64,000 nucleotides of DNA from Bacillus sp. REN3 (GTDB taxonomy: Bacteria > Bacillota > Bacilli > Bacillales > Cytobacillaceae): assembly GCF_017912555.1 (NCBI RefSeq), contig NZ_JAERSD010000003.1, positions 1 to 64,000 of the forward strand. Reading direction: 5' to 3'. Position numbers and translations under genes: made by a program. Shown here piece by piece: positions 45,049-53,387 of this stretch (position 1 is its first letter; every line of letters starts with the position of its first letter). A model generated the notes under the pieces. That model saw nothing but the letters and a program-made list of their open reading frames with translations, ran no database searches and was not told where the DNA came from.

Positions 45049-46212
45049 TTAGGCTGTCTCGAAGGAACGTGCTCTATAGACGCGATACAAAATAAGGGCA
45101 ATTCCTGAAAGGATGATTCCTGAAATGTACGGAAGCCCAATTGCAATCGAGAACAGCCATCCGCCTAACGGAGGTCCGGCGATCCTGCCAAGGGAATCGA
45201 ATGATGACAGCAGACCGGTCGTGCTTCCGTGGCCAGCGGCCGATTTTTTCGTTAATAGGGAAGAGACGCTTGGCCTGATGAGGCCGTTCCCTATCCCGAA
45301 GACCGTCAGGAATAAGGCGGCTGTTGTGAACCCGCTGGTCATTAAAATGAGAGCGAAGCCAATGGCCGAAATGACAATGCCCAGCTGGATCACGGCGCCT
45401 TCCCCCAATTTATGAGTCAGTCTGCCGACAAGTCCGCCTTGGACAATAGCCCCAGCTAGCCCCATGATCATGAAGATATAGCCGAGCTCTACGGTGCCCA
45501 GACGTGCTTTTTCAGCCGCAAAATAGGCAAAGGTTGCTTCAAGTCCGGCGAGGGACAGTGAAACGAATAATTGGAGGATGAACAAGGCTGTAACAGGGCC
45601 GCTGAATGCTTTCAGTAAAGAAGGGCTTCCTTCTCCGCGGCTGGCGCCACGTTGTTCAGCAGTAAGCGATTCCTTCAATACGAACAGGACGAGTAAAAAA
45701 GTGATCAAGGAAACTGCGCCGGCAAGATAGAATGGTGTGTTCAAGTTCGATTTGGCGAAGATCCCTCCAATCGCCGGACCGAAAATAAAACCGAGTCCGA
45801 CGGAAGCTCCGATGATTCCCATTCCTTTCCCGCGATCTTCGTCAGATGTGATATCTGCCACGTATGCCATGACGGTAGGCATATTAGCAGCTGATAGGAA
45901 TCCTCCAATGACCCTTGCGGCGAACAGCATCCAAAGTTCTGTAGACATAGCCATCAGGAAAAAGGAGATGGCCAATCCCAAAATACCGGTCATGATGATC
46001 GGTTTTCTGCCGACCCGATCGGAAATACGTCCCCACATTGGGGCGAATAAGAGCTGCATCAGGGAATATACCGCCATTAAAAGTCCTAATTCAGTAGGGG
46101 ACGCTCCGAGTTCCTCGGCGTAAAAGGGCATGACAGGGATGATGATCCCGAATCCAACCATCACAAGAAACATGACTAAAAATAAAACAGGCAATGCCTT
46201 CTTTCTATCCAT
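45049..46212 (-). CDS. MFS multidrug transporter (Bmr/NorA/TetA-like)
   Basis: A 387-residue, 12-helix drug:H+ antiporter. Motif A is WGRISDRVGRKPIIMTG, with the arginine motif B in FAARVIGGFLSAANMPTVMAYVADIT and the antiporter motif C in GASVGLGFIFGPAIGGIFA, which places it in the 12/14-helix efflux group. The ATG at 46212 has GGAG eight bases before it; the GTG at 46221 overlaps that site. It is a single gene with no adjacent regulator. The exported compound is unknown. Confidence 0.88.
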   Translation of the reverse strand: MDRKKALPVLFLVMFLVMVGFGIIIPVMPFYAEELGASPTELGLLMAVYSLMQLLFAPMWGRISDRVGRKPIIMTGILGLAISFFLMAMSTELWMLFAARVIGGFLSAANMPTVMAYVADITSDEDRGKGMGIIGASVGLGFIFGPAIGGIFAKSNLNTPFYLAGAVSLITFLLVLFVLKESLTAEQRGASRGEGSPSLLKAFSGPVTALFILQLFVSLSLAGLEATFAYFAAEKARLGTVELGYIFMIMGLAGAIVQGGLVGRLTHKLGEGAVIQLGIVISAIGFALILMTSGFTTAALFLTVFGIGNGLIRPSVSSLLTKKSAAGHGSTTGLLSSFDSLGRIAGPPLGGWLFSIAIGLPYISGIILSGIALILYRVYRARSFETA

Positions 46213-46403
46213 TTTTTTCACTCCAGATTCTGACTAAATAATAAAAATTATATCAGAAACTTCCTCCTTATACCTAAAAGAGAATCCTGAAAAAAACTGT
46301 CTTAAAGCTTTTCTCCTATATTCCCGTTAAAAAGCTTAGTGTGCCATCGATGCGGTAATACTCAAAAATAATAGAAATGCGGGAGAAGTTTTGAAAGGAG
46401 TCC

Positions 46404-46767
46404 AGGAATAAAGCGGAATTTTGTCAATACAGGCAGCATTGTTTTCGGATTCGGCTTCATGGCGCCATGGACGGCATCATTTTCCATCGGCTGCTTCAAT
46501 GGCACAGTGTTATCATGCAGACGGACAGGGACGGGCAAATCGTAAGTGATGGAATGTTCCATTTTGGTGTCACGATTACGCTGGCCGTTGGCAGGATATT
46601 TTTATGGCTTGCTTGGAACCCGGCCGATCTATCCAGGGGCATCAAGCTGCTGGTTGGGAGATTTTTACTGGGCAACGGGCGTTGAGGGATTCATTAAACA
46701 CCACCTCCTGCAAATCCATCAGGCCAAGCCGGGCGACCCAAATGCCATGATGGATGATTTGGCTTAG
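46404..46767 (+). pseudogene. DUF2243 family membrane protein, frameshifted
   Basis: Three frames in order give the DUF2243 pattern: NTGSIVFGFGF (about 46431-46465), then in the next frame MDGIIFHRLLQWH...DGMFHFGVTITLAVGRIFLWLAWN (46467-46685), then VEGFIKHHLLQIHQAKPGDPN (to 46767). The family core is GxxDGIxxHQxLQWH followed by DGLFH and later EGxxxHHxLxxHH. At least two indels disrupt it and the start is lost or altered (AATAAAG after GGAG). It was once a heme- or metal-related membrane protein of unknown function. Confidence 0.75.
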
Positions 46768-46817
46768 GTGTGTCTGTTTATAATGTCAACCAAGGGTCGA
46801 TACCTGACCCTGTTTTC

Positions 46818-46945
46818 CTGATCAAGTTAAAGTGCCTGGCCCCTCGAGTCATAAGCCGTCCTGCTGTGGCGGCCTGGTGACCCTCCTCCTAGCAGTTCAC
46901 CTTATGCCTGTCGGGGCTGATCAAGGCGATTGCGCTCTTTGTTCT
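46818..46945. repeat. Structured dispersed intergenic element
   Basis: A roughly 128-bp element with nested pairing: TGATCA ends (46819, 46918), CCCC (46840-46843) with GGGG (46913-46916), CATAAG with CTTATG (46850-46855, 46901-46906), and inner hairpins GGTGA/TCACC and GCC/GGC. CCCCTCGAGTCATAAG...CTTATGCCTGTCGGGGCTGATCAAGGC is, from memory, a common intergenic repeat of Bacillaceae. It is followed by an FAD enzyme gene at 47012 but is probably not its riboswitch. Confidence 0.65.
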
Positions 46946-47011
46946 TTTGAGTCTGCGTCAGAAGTTCGGTAAAATAGACAGCAAGAAATCTTTTGCGGAA
47001 AAGGTGTTTAC

Positions 47012-48190
47012 ATGAAAAAGTTCGTTGTGATCGGGGCTGGTATTTTAGGTGCTTCAGCCGCCTATCATTTGGCAAAGTCCGGGGCTGAGGTAGCCATCAT
47101 CGACCGCCACGATAAGGGCCAGGCGACTGACGCGGCAGCGGGAATCATTGGCCCATGGCTGAGCCAGCGCAGGAATAAGGCCTGGTATGCGCTCGCGAAG
47201 GGGGGAGCCGCATATTATCCCATGCTCATCAAGGAATTGGAAGAAGATGGTGAAAGGGACACGGGTTATCAGCAGGTAGGAGCGATCAGCCTCCAAACGG
47301 ATGAACTGAAGCTTAATAGAATGGAAGAACGAGCTTTCCAGAGGCTTGAGGATGCTCCGGAGATTGGCGAGATCAGCAGATTGACGGAAACAGGGACACG
47401 CAAACTCTTTCCTGTGCTGGCGGAAGAGTTTGCTTCGGTTCATATCACTGGGGCGGCACGAGTCAACGGCCGAAAACTGCGCCTTGCCCTCCTGAATGCG
47501 GCGAGGCGGCATGGCGCAAAAGTGATTCATGGCGATGCAAGGCTAGTCCGTGCCGAGGCAGGGGATGAAAGCAGTGATGATTTGGGGAAGGAAAAAAATA
47601 TACCTATTGTTGTAATGGCCGGTGAAACAACTTTTCAGGCGGATTGCATCCTTGTCACGGCTGGTGCCTGGGCGCCTGAACTTCTTGCGCACCTCGGCGT
47701 TGAACTGAAAATTGTGCCCCAGAAAGCGCAAATCGCCCATCTCCAGCTTGAAGGGGTGGAAACGGACAACTGGCCTGTCGTCATGCCCCCTGGCAACCAG
47801 TACATTGTGGCCTTCGAGGGCGGCAGGGTGGTCATTGGCGCTACACACGAGGACGGTAAAGGTTTTGATCAGCGGATCACAGCTGGCGGTCTGTACGAAG
47901 TACTCGACAAGGCGTTAAAGGTTGCTCCAGGTTTGGCAGATGCCACATTTATTGAAGCCCGGACTGGCTTCCGCCCTGTCGCTCCAAATTTCCTGCCAAT
48001 CATTGGACACGTCCCTGGCTTCGAAAATCTTTTTCTCGCAAATGGTTTGGGGGCATCAGGATTGACGGCAGGCCCTTTTCTTGGCTTGCAGCTCGCCAAG
48101 CTTGCTCTTGGCGAGGGAGCAGACATCGACCTAGCGTTATATCAGGTAACAGAAGCAATCGGAAAGGGATATTTCCCAGGTAATAGATAA
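47012..48190 (+). CDS. FAD-dependent amine/D-amino-acid oxidoreductase (DadA/ThiO type)
   Basis: A 392-residue DAO-family flavoprotein. FAD binding is at FVVIGAGILGASAAYHLAKSGAEVAIID (residues 3-30), with DAAAGIIGPW after it. The C-terminal substrate and FAD block is RTGFRPVAPNFLPIIGHVPGFENLFLANGLGASGLTAGP. Such enzymes oxidise glycine, sarcosine or D-amino acids. There is no thiamine gene cluster around it, so ThiO function is not supported. The ATG follows AAAAGGTG. A terminator follows at once. Confidence 0.87.
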   Translation: MKKFVVIGAGILGASAAYHLAKSGAEVAIIDRHDKGQATDAAAGIIGPWLSQRRNKAWYALAKGGAAYYPMLIKELEEDGERDTGYQQVGAISLQTDELKLNRMEERAFQRLEDAPEIGEISRLTETGTRKLFPVLAEEFASVHITGAARVNGRKLRLALLNAARRHGAKVIHGDARLVRAEAGDESSDDLGKEKNIPIVVMAGETTFQADCILVTAGAWAPELLAHLGVELKIVPQKAQIAHLQLEGVETDNWPVVMPPGNQYIVAFEGGRVVIGATHEDGKGFDQRITAGGLYEVLDKALKVAPGLADATFIEARTGFRPVAPNFLPIIGHVPGFENLFLANGLGASGLTAGPFLGLQLAKLALGEGADIDLALYQVTEAIGKGYFPGNR

Positions 48191-48192
48191 TG

Positions 48193-48228
48193 AAAGTGCA
48201 TGCTGTAGTTCACAGCATGCACTTTTTT
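48193..48228 (+). terminator. Terminator of the FAD oxidoreductase gene
   Basis: Perfect arms AAGTGCATGCTGT and ACAGCATGCACTT with a 6-base loop and T-rich tail begin 3 bp after the stop. Confidence 0.92.
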
Positions 48229-48346
48229 CTGGAGAGTGCAAGATTCCCTGACAAATATTAGAGGCATGCTTAGCGGAATGTATGGGTATAAGACTAAACA
48301 TGAAACAGCTGGTGTTATGCTTAATATATTTCAGGGAGGAACCAGT

Positions 48347-49192
48347 ATGCAATGGAAGGGAAGAAGAGGCAGCAGCAATGTTGAAGACCGCAGGGGGATG
48401 AGCAAGGGCATGCTTGCAGGCGGAGGAATTGGCGGGATCCTCTTGATTGTGATTATGACATTCCTTGGCGGTGGTGACCTGGGGGATGTAGTGAATAATA
48501 TGTCAAACATGGGCAGCGAGACAGTGGCTCCTTATGAAGAGACCGGGCGGGAAAAAGAACTTGCGGAATTTGTGTCAGTTGTCCTGGCGGATACAGAGGA
48601 AGTCTGGACAAAGGTCTTTGAGGAGGAAGGGCTGGAGTACAAAGAGCCAACCCTTGTTTTATACTCTGGCAGTGTCCAATCGGCCTGTGGGGTTGCGGGA
48701 TCGTCGGTCGGTCCATTTTATTGCCCGGGTGACCAGAAGCTTTATATTGATTTAAGCTTCTATGAAGAGCTGAAAAATAAATTCAAGGCGCCAGGCGATT
48801 TTGCGATGGCGTATGTGGTGGCGCATGAAGTAGGCCACCACGTGCAGACGTTGCTTGGGACAAGCGATAAATTGCACTCGATGAGGCAGCGGCTGAGTGA
48901 AACAGAATACAATAAATACCAGGTGCGCTTCGAATTACAGGCAGATTACCTTGCCGGTGTCTGGGCGCATCATGCCCAGGGAATGGGTGTCGTTGAAGAA
49001 GGAGACCTTGAAGAGGCCTTGAATGCGGCGAGCGCTGTAGGCGATGATACAATCCAGAAACGGACCCAGGGTTATGTCTTGCCCGAAAGCTTTACACATG
49101 GAACGTCAGAACAAAGGAAGAACTGGTTTTACAAAGGATTTAAAGCCGGAAATTTAAAAGAGGGAGATACGTTTAATTCAAGCGGATTTTGA
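48347..49192 (+). CDS. Neutral zinc metallopeptidase (YpfJ family)
   Basis: A 281-residue membrane-anchored protein. A basic Arg-rich N-terminus (WKGRRGSSNVEDRRG) leads into one helix (about 24-44, LAGGGIGGILLIVIMTFLGGG). The body matches the YpfJ/KPN_02809 family: SACGVAGSSVGPFYCPGDQKLYIDLSFY, then the zinc-binding YVVAHEVGHHVQTLLG (HExxH), and ELQADYLAGVWAHHA with the third ligand region. The ATG at 48347 follows GGGAGG. Biological substrate unknown. It stands alone. Confidence 0.92.
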   Translation: MQWKGRRGSSNVEDRRGMSKGMLAGGGIGGILLIVIMTFLGGGDLGDVVNNMSNMGSETVAPYEETGREKELAEFVSVVLADTEEVWTKVFEEEGLEYKEPTLVLYSGSVQSACGVAGSSVGPFYCPGDQKLYIDLSFYEELKNKFKAPGDFAMAYVVAHEVGHHVQTLLGTSDKLHSMRQRLSETEYNKYQVRFELQADYLAGVWAHHAQGMGVVEEGDLEEALNAASAVGDDTIQKRTQGYVLPESFTHGTSEQRKNWFYKGFKAGNLKEGDTFNSSGF

Positions 49193-49288
49193 GGTACAGG
49201 TAAGTAGGAGCTTTTAGGCTTTGCCATCTTAAATGAATTTGGGGATGGTACCATTTCTATTATGCAAGAGGAAAGGAGCAGATTCGCA

Positions 49289-49789
49289 ATGGGAACGCAA
49301 ATCCGATCATTTTTTCTTGATGACAGAGGAGATATCCCGAATAATCCTGATTTGCCGGTCATCGTATACGAAGGCGTGTTCAGAGATCAACTGGATATGG
49401 AACCGCAATTTGAGCAGCACAACTGGACCGGAATCTGGACGGGAGATATCTATGACTACCACCATTACCACACCAATACCCATGAAGTCTTGGGTGTAAA
49501 AGCAGGGTCAGTCACGGTCCTTGTCGGTGGGGACGATGGACAGCGGTTAGAACTGAGGGCCGGGGACGTTGTTGTCTTCCCTGCGGGAACAGGACACAAA
49601 AAGCTTGATAGCAGCCAGGATTTCGAAGTTGTAGGGGCTTATCCGGATGGAAGGACACCAGACTTGAAGGAAAAAGATCCTGGCAAGCGGGCACAGGCAG
49701 TGAATCAAATCCAGAATGTACCTGTTCCGAACACTGACCCTGTCTATGGGGAAGATGGGCCATTGCTTCACAAATGGGTAAAAAAATGA
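49289..49789 (+). CDS. Cupin-domain protein (YjlB-like)
   Basis: A 166-residue single-cupin protein. Metal-ligand histidines are in YDYHHYHTNTHEVLG, followed by the second cupin motif in GDVVVFPAGTGHKKLD. The N-terminus (IRSFFLDDRGDIPNNPDLPVIVYEG) and the C-terminal NTDPVYGEDGPLLHKW resemble B. subtilis YjlB. The reaction is unknown. The ATG at 49289 follows AAAGGAG. A terminator follows directly. Confidence 0.88.
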   Translation: MGTQIRSFFLDDRGDIPNNPDLPVIVYEGVFRDQLDMEPQFEQHNWTGIWTGDIYDYHHYHTNTHEVLGVKAGSVTVLVGGDDGQRLELRAGDVVVFPAGTGHKKLDSSQDFEVVGAYPDGRTPDLKEKDPGKRAQAVNQIQNVPVPNTDPVYGEDGPLLHKWVKK

Positions 49790-49794
49790 CTGAC

Positions 49795-49830
49795 AGACAG
49801 GGATGCAGAAACATACCTGTCTTTTTTTTT
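49795..49830 (+). terminator. Terminator of the cupin gene
   Basis: Arms AGACAGG and CCTGTCT with a T9 run immediately after. Confidence 0.9.
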
Positions 49831-49926
49831 GTGCGGATTATGCAGAAATATCTAAATAATCAAAAAGTATGATTGTGTGATTGTTCCCTTGTTTGCTATC
49901 ATATGGGGCAAGGACAAAGGGGGGGA

Positions 49927-51214
49927 ATGATGGAGAAATTATCGAAAAAAGTGCTTATTGCCAGCCTTATTGGAAGTTCAATCGAATGGTTCGACTATTT
50001 CCTTTATGGTACTGTGGCGGCGTTAGTATTCAACCAGGTTATTTTCCCTAGTGATGATCCCGCAGTCGGGCTGATGCTTGCCTATGCTTCTTTTGCATTG
50101 GCATTTTTCATCCGTCCTATTGGCGGCGTGATTTTCAGCCATATCGGGGATCGGATCGGCAGGAAGAAGACACTCGTCCTCACTTTGACCCTCATGGGAG
50201 GAGCGACTGTCTTGATGGGTTTCCTGCCTACGTATGAAGCGATTGGCATCGCTGCCCCTATCCTATTGATCACGTTGCGGCTGGTCCAGGGGGGTAGGGC
50301 TTGGCGGAGAATGGGGCGGGGCACTTCTGTTAGCGGTTGAATACGCTCCGAAGGAAAAGAGGGGTTTATTTGGAAGCATCCCGCAAATGGGCGTAACCAT
50401 TGGGATGCTGCTTGGGACGCTGGCATTGTCGCTCATGACGCTGCTGCCGGATGAGCAATTCATGACGTGGGGCTGGCGTGTGCCATTCATCCTGAGCGCG
50501 TTCCTGGTTTTATTCGGATTATGGGTCCGCAAAGGCATCGACGAAACCCCATCCTTCAAGAAAGCCCAGGAAAAAGGGGAAATCGCGAAAATTCCTTTCC
50601 TTGAAACTATGCGGACGCATTGGAAGGAAGTCTTGATTGCCGTGGGAGCGAAAGTGGTCGAGACGGCACCATTCTACATATTTTCAACCTTCATCGTTTC
50701 CTATGCCACGACACAGCTTGGTTTCTCCCGGACGGTCACATTGAACGCCGTCACACTTGCGACGGTCATCACGACCATTCTCATTCCCGTCATGGGCAAT
50801 CTTTCTGACAAAATAGGCCGCAAAAAATTGTATGTCGGCGGCACGTTCCTGATGATCCTGTATGCCTTCCCTTATTTCTGGCTGCTGGATCAAAAATCGG
50901 AAGCATTGCTGATTGTGGCAACGATCATTGGACTCGGCATCATCTGGGCACCGATTACAGCCGTTCTGGGAACGATGTTCTCGGAAATCTTCAAATCGAA
51001 TGTACGCTATACAGGAATTTCATTAGGCTATCAAATTGGCGCCGCCCTGGCAGGCGGAACAGCACCGCTAGTCGCCACGGCCCTTTTAACCGCGTATGAT
51101 GATTCCTATGTACCGGTGGCATTGTATATCATCCTGACCTCCTTTGTATCGTTGATTGCAGTCGCAGCAGTCCGCGATCGTAAAAATGAGGAGCTTGATA
51201 CAGAAGCGGCCTGA
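49927..51214 (+). pseudogene. MHS-type MFS transporter (proline/shikimate/alpha-ketoglutarate symporter group), one-base frameshift
   Basis: Two overlapping frames form one 12-helix metabolite:H+ symporter. The first (to 50340) has IGSSIEWFDYFLYGTVAALVFN and the motif A loop HIGDRIGRKKTLV, then runs into LRLVQGG and leaves the family sequence. The second (open to 51214) continues with the expected GLGGEWGGALLLAVEYAPKEKRGLFGS. Reading the G6 run at 50290-50295 as G5 restores LVQGVGLGGEW and a single 428-residue protein. This is either a true inactivating or phase-variable indel or a sequencing error. The ATG follows AAGGGGGGGA. An ornithine-cyclodeaminase relative lies downstream. Confidence 0.85.
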
Positions 51215-51235
51215 AAGAAATAAGAAAGAAACCAA

Positions 51236-51266
51236 TAAAGGGATCGCGCCTTGCGATTCCTTTTTG
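51236..51266 (+). terminator. Terminator of the MHS transporter gene
   Basis: Arms AAAGGGATCGC and GCGATTCCTTT (one mismatch) plus TTG; located between the transporter and the cyclodeaminase-like gene. Confidence 0.75.
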
Positions 51267-51280
51267 TCGGGAGGCAATAA

Positions 51281-52273
51281 ATGATGATCATCCTATCAGA
51301 AAACCAGATAAAAGAAATTTACTCTATGAAGGACGCAATCGAGGATTTGGAAAAAGCCCTTGTTTGGAATACTGAAGGGGAAATTGCCAATCCGCACCGT
51401 ACCGTCTTCGATTATCCAGCGAAAAAAGCCTCGGCCTTATACATGCCGAGCTCAATCGGACCCATACGGAAATCGGCCGTCAAGGTAGTGACGATTTTTC
51501 CAGAGAACCCTTCTTATGGGAAGAAAACAACCCAGGGGGTCATATTATTAACGGATACGGAAAATGGAGACCACCTCGCATGCATCAATGCTTCCTACCT
51601 GACGAGGCTGAGGACCGGGGCAGCCAGCGCCATCGCGGCCGACTATCTCGCAAGGAAAGCAGCTTCATCCGTGGCGGTGATTGGCTGCGGGGCCATGGCT
51701 GAGGAACAGCTCAAGGGAGTAATGGAGGTGAGGAAAATCGATTCCATCTTGCTCTATAACAGGACAGAGGCAAAAGCAAGGAACTTCGCTGGGAAAATTG
51801 GACAATGGCATCCAGAATTCAGCGGGGAAATAACAATTGAAAAGGACGCGAATGACGCTGTTTCAAAAGCGGATATGGTCATTTGCAGCACACGCTCGGA
51901 AACTCCTGTCTTCTCAGGTGAAGCACTGAAGCAAGGTGCACATATTAACGGCGTGGGATCCTACTTGCCCCATATGCAAGAGGTAGATGAAACGACAGTG
52001 TTGAAAGCTGGAAAGATTGTTGTGGATACTGTCCAGGGAGCAAAGGAAGAAGCAGGTGACCTCCTTGTTCCAGCCAATGCTGGAAGGTGGGATTTTTCCA
52101 GCCTGCACGGAGAGCTTGGAGAAATGGTATCCAGGCAAATTCCGGGCAGGGAGGATGAAACGGAAATCACCTTTTTTAAATCGGTTGGAACAGCTTATTT
52201 CGACTTGGCTGTGGCAGCTTCCGTATATGAAAAAGCAGTCAAAGCTGGAGCAGGGACCCAGGTTGAAATGTAA
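51281..52273 (+). CDS. Ornithine cyclodeaminase/mu-crystallin family protein
   Basis: A 330-residue NAD(P)-dependent enzyme of the OCD family. Substrate-binding KSAVKVVTIFPENPSYGKKTTQG (Lys/Arg near 70-75) is followed by NASYLTRLRTGAASAIAADYLAR, the Rossmann motif VAVIGCGAMAEEQL (about 131-144) and VGSYLPHMQEVDE. Members act as ornithine cyclodeaminase, alanine dehydrogenase, ketimine reductase or proline-betaine-related reductases; this one cannot be specified. ATG 51281 (or 51284) follows GGGAGG. The broken metabolite transporter upstream might have supplied its substrate. Confidence 0.87.
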   Translation: MMIILSENQIKEIYSMKDAIEDLEKALVWNTEGEIANPHRTVFDYPAKKASALYMPSSIGPIRKSAVKVVTIFPENPSYGKKTTQGVILLTDTENGDHLACINASYLTRLRTGAASAIAADYLARKAASSVAVIGCGAMAEEQLKGVMEVRKIDSILLYNRTEAKARNFAGKIGQWHPEFSGEITIEKDANDAVSKADMVICSTRSETPVFSGEALKQGAHINGVGSYLPHMQEVDETTVLKAGKIVVDTVQGAKEEAGDLLVPANAGRWDFSSLHGELGEMVSRQIPGREDETEITFFKSVGTAYFDLAVAASVYEKAVKAGAGTQVEM

Positions 52274-52286
52274 TGGAAAAGAGAGT

Positions 52287-52318
52287 GGCGGTTGAGATTT
52301 CAACCGTTTATTTTTTGT
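52287..52318 (+). terminator. Terminator of the cyclodeaminase-like gene
   Basis: Arms CGGTTGA and TCAACCG with a TTTATTTTTT tail. Confidence 0.85.
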
Positions 52319-52326
52319 TTTAAAAA

Positions 52327-52347
52327 ATACCCATATAGGTATATAAT
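52327..52347. promoter_or_regulatory. CstR/CsoR-like operator overlapping the dsrE promoter
   Basis: ATACCCATATAGGTAT contains a perfect ATACC/GGTAT dyad with a 6-base spacer and abuts TATAAT (52342-52347), a good -10. CstR-type persulfide sensors bind ATACC...GGTAT dyads before sulfur-handling genes, which fits the two DsrE genes downstream. Confidence 0.55.
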
Positions 52348-52423
52348 GAAAGAAGAATGGAATGGATATATTCCGTGCTGGAAAAACTGTTTAGTTGTAT
52401 ACCTCGCAAAAGGAGGGATGGCA

Positions 52424-52771
52424 ATGGCAAGAAAGAAGATCGTCTATTTTGTTACCTTGAGTTCCAACGTGCCATACGTGCTGAAAAAAGCGATCGAAAA
52501 TGCCGAACAGCAAGAGGAAGTATCGATTTTCTTCGACCTTGACGGCGCAAGGGTGCTCGATAAAAGGTATTTGAAGGTGATGGAGCGGACCCATAACATG
52601 GATCTGGCTGAATGGATGAGGAAGGCACTCGAGATCGGCATCAGATTTTATGGCTGCCAGATGAATGTCCTGATCGCTGATGGCCTTGAAATGGTAGAAG
52701 GAGCGGAATTGGCAGGCGTTGCGACATTCCTGGCCGAAGCATATGGCGCAGATGCCGTCTTAAGCTATTGA
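52424..52771 (+). CDS. DsrE/DsrF-family sulfur-carrier-like protein (first)
   Basis: A 115-residue DsrE-fold protein. The N-terminus is KKIVYFVTLSSNVPYVLKKAIENAE, and the conserved Cys lies in IRFYGCQMNVLIADGLEM, at the position of the sulfur-carrying cysteine of DsrE-type proteins. The final segment (GVATFLAEAYGADAVLSY) matches the fold. The start is the ATG at 52424, seven bases after AAGGAGG; the ATG at 52418 abuts it. It lies 16 bp before a second DsrE-fold gene, forming an operon for sulfur transfer or persulfide handling under a possible CstR operator. Confidence 0.8.
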   Translation: MARKKIVYFVTLSSNVPYVLKKAIENAEQQEEVSIFFDLDGARVLDKRYLKVMERTHNMDLAEWMRKALEIGIRFYGCQMNVLIADGLEMVEGAELAGVATFLAEAYGADAVLSY

Positions 52772-52787
52772 TGGAGGTGGTTTGTTC

Positions 52788-53168
52788 ATGGCTGGAAGAA
52801 AAGTGGTTGTCCTTGCTCTTCATGATGAAATGGAATCAGCGTATCCTCCGCTGAATATTGCAGTTGGCGCTGCATCCTCAGGGGCGGAAGTCATCCTCGC
52901 ATTCTCGGGCAAAGGGGTAAACATCCTGGATAGGAGGTATGTCCCCGTCCCATCAAGGGACATTGAATACTTATCGGGTGCCCTTGAGAAGTTTGGGGTC
53001 GCAACTGTCCATGAAATGCTTGGCCTGGCAGTGGAGCTTGGTGTCGAGCTGTATGCTGTCGACATTGAAAAGGAAGGCACAATCGATTTTTTATACCCTG
53101 CCGAACAGGTTCCAACTAAATGGATCCTGAATGAAGCAGCGGCAGCAGACTTGTTCATGCATTTTTAA
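52788..53168 (+). CDS. DsrE/DsrF-family protein (second)
   Basis: A 126-residue protein of the same fold as its upstream neighbour: RKVVVLALHDEMESAYPPLNIAVGAASSGAEVILAFSGKGVNILDR, then VELGVELYAVDIEKEGTIDFLY. Unlike the first gene it has no cysteine at the DsrE position (sequence reads ELYAVDIE), so it may be a structural partner. The ATG at 52788 follows GGAGGT. A heteromeric complex of the two is a reasonable inference. Confidence 0.75.
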   Translation: MAGRKVVVLALHDEMESAYPPLNIAVGAASSGAEVILAFSGKGVNILDRRYVPVPSRDIEYLSGALEKFGVATVHEMLGLAVELGVELYAVDIEKEGTIDFLYPAEQVPTKWILNEAAAADLFMHF

Positions 53169-53190
53169 TAAAAGGCTACTTGACAGAACA

Positions 53191-53356
53191 GTGTTGATTT
53201 GTGGCTATTTGTTGGTTTAGAGCGGAAGGGGCTAAGACACCGGGGGGAAGTAAGAGGCAGCGGGGAGGCCTAGGAGGCGCCAAGCGCCCAGCAGGCTCCA
53301 AGCGCCCAGCAGACTCCCTGTAACGACCGCTAGAAATCACCAATCAAATCGAACAC
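53191..53356. repeat. Dispersed intergenic repeat, degenerate second copy
   Basis: The element is bounded by near-perfect inverted ends, GTGTTGATTTG (53191) and CAAATCGAACAC (53345). The interior has AGAGCGGAAGGGGCTAAGAC and a 20-bp tandem duplication of CCAAGCGCCCAGCAG. General layout matches the element at 36219-36349. Confidence 0.6.
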
Positions 53357-53387
53357 AGCCCAATAAAAAGAAGAGACAGGGGACTGT

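Noticed and set aside
46829-46945. Riboswitch of a known class before the FAD oxidoreductase
   Set aside because: No conserved core of the glycine, lysine, TPP, SAM, FMN or THF classes is present; the sequence instead matches a dispersed repeat type.
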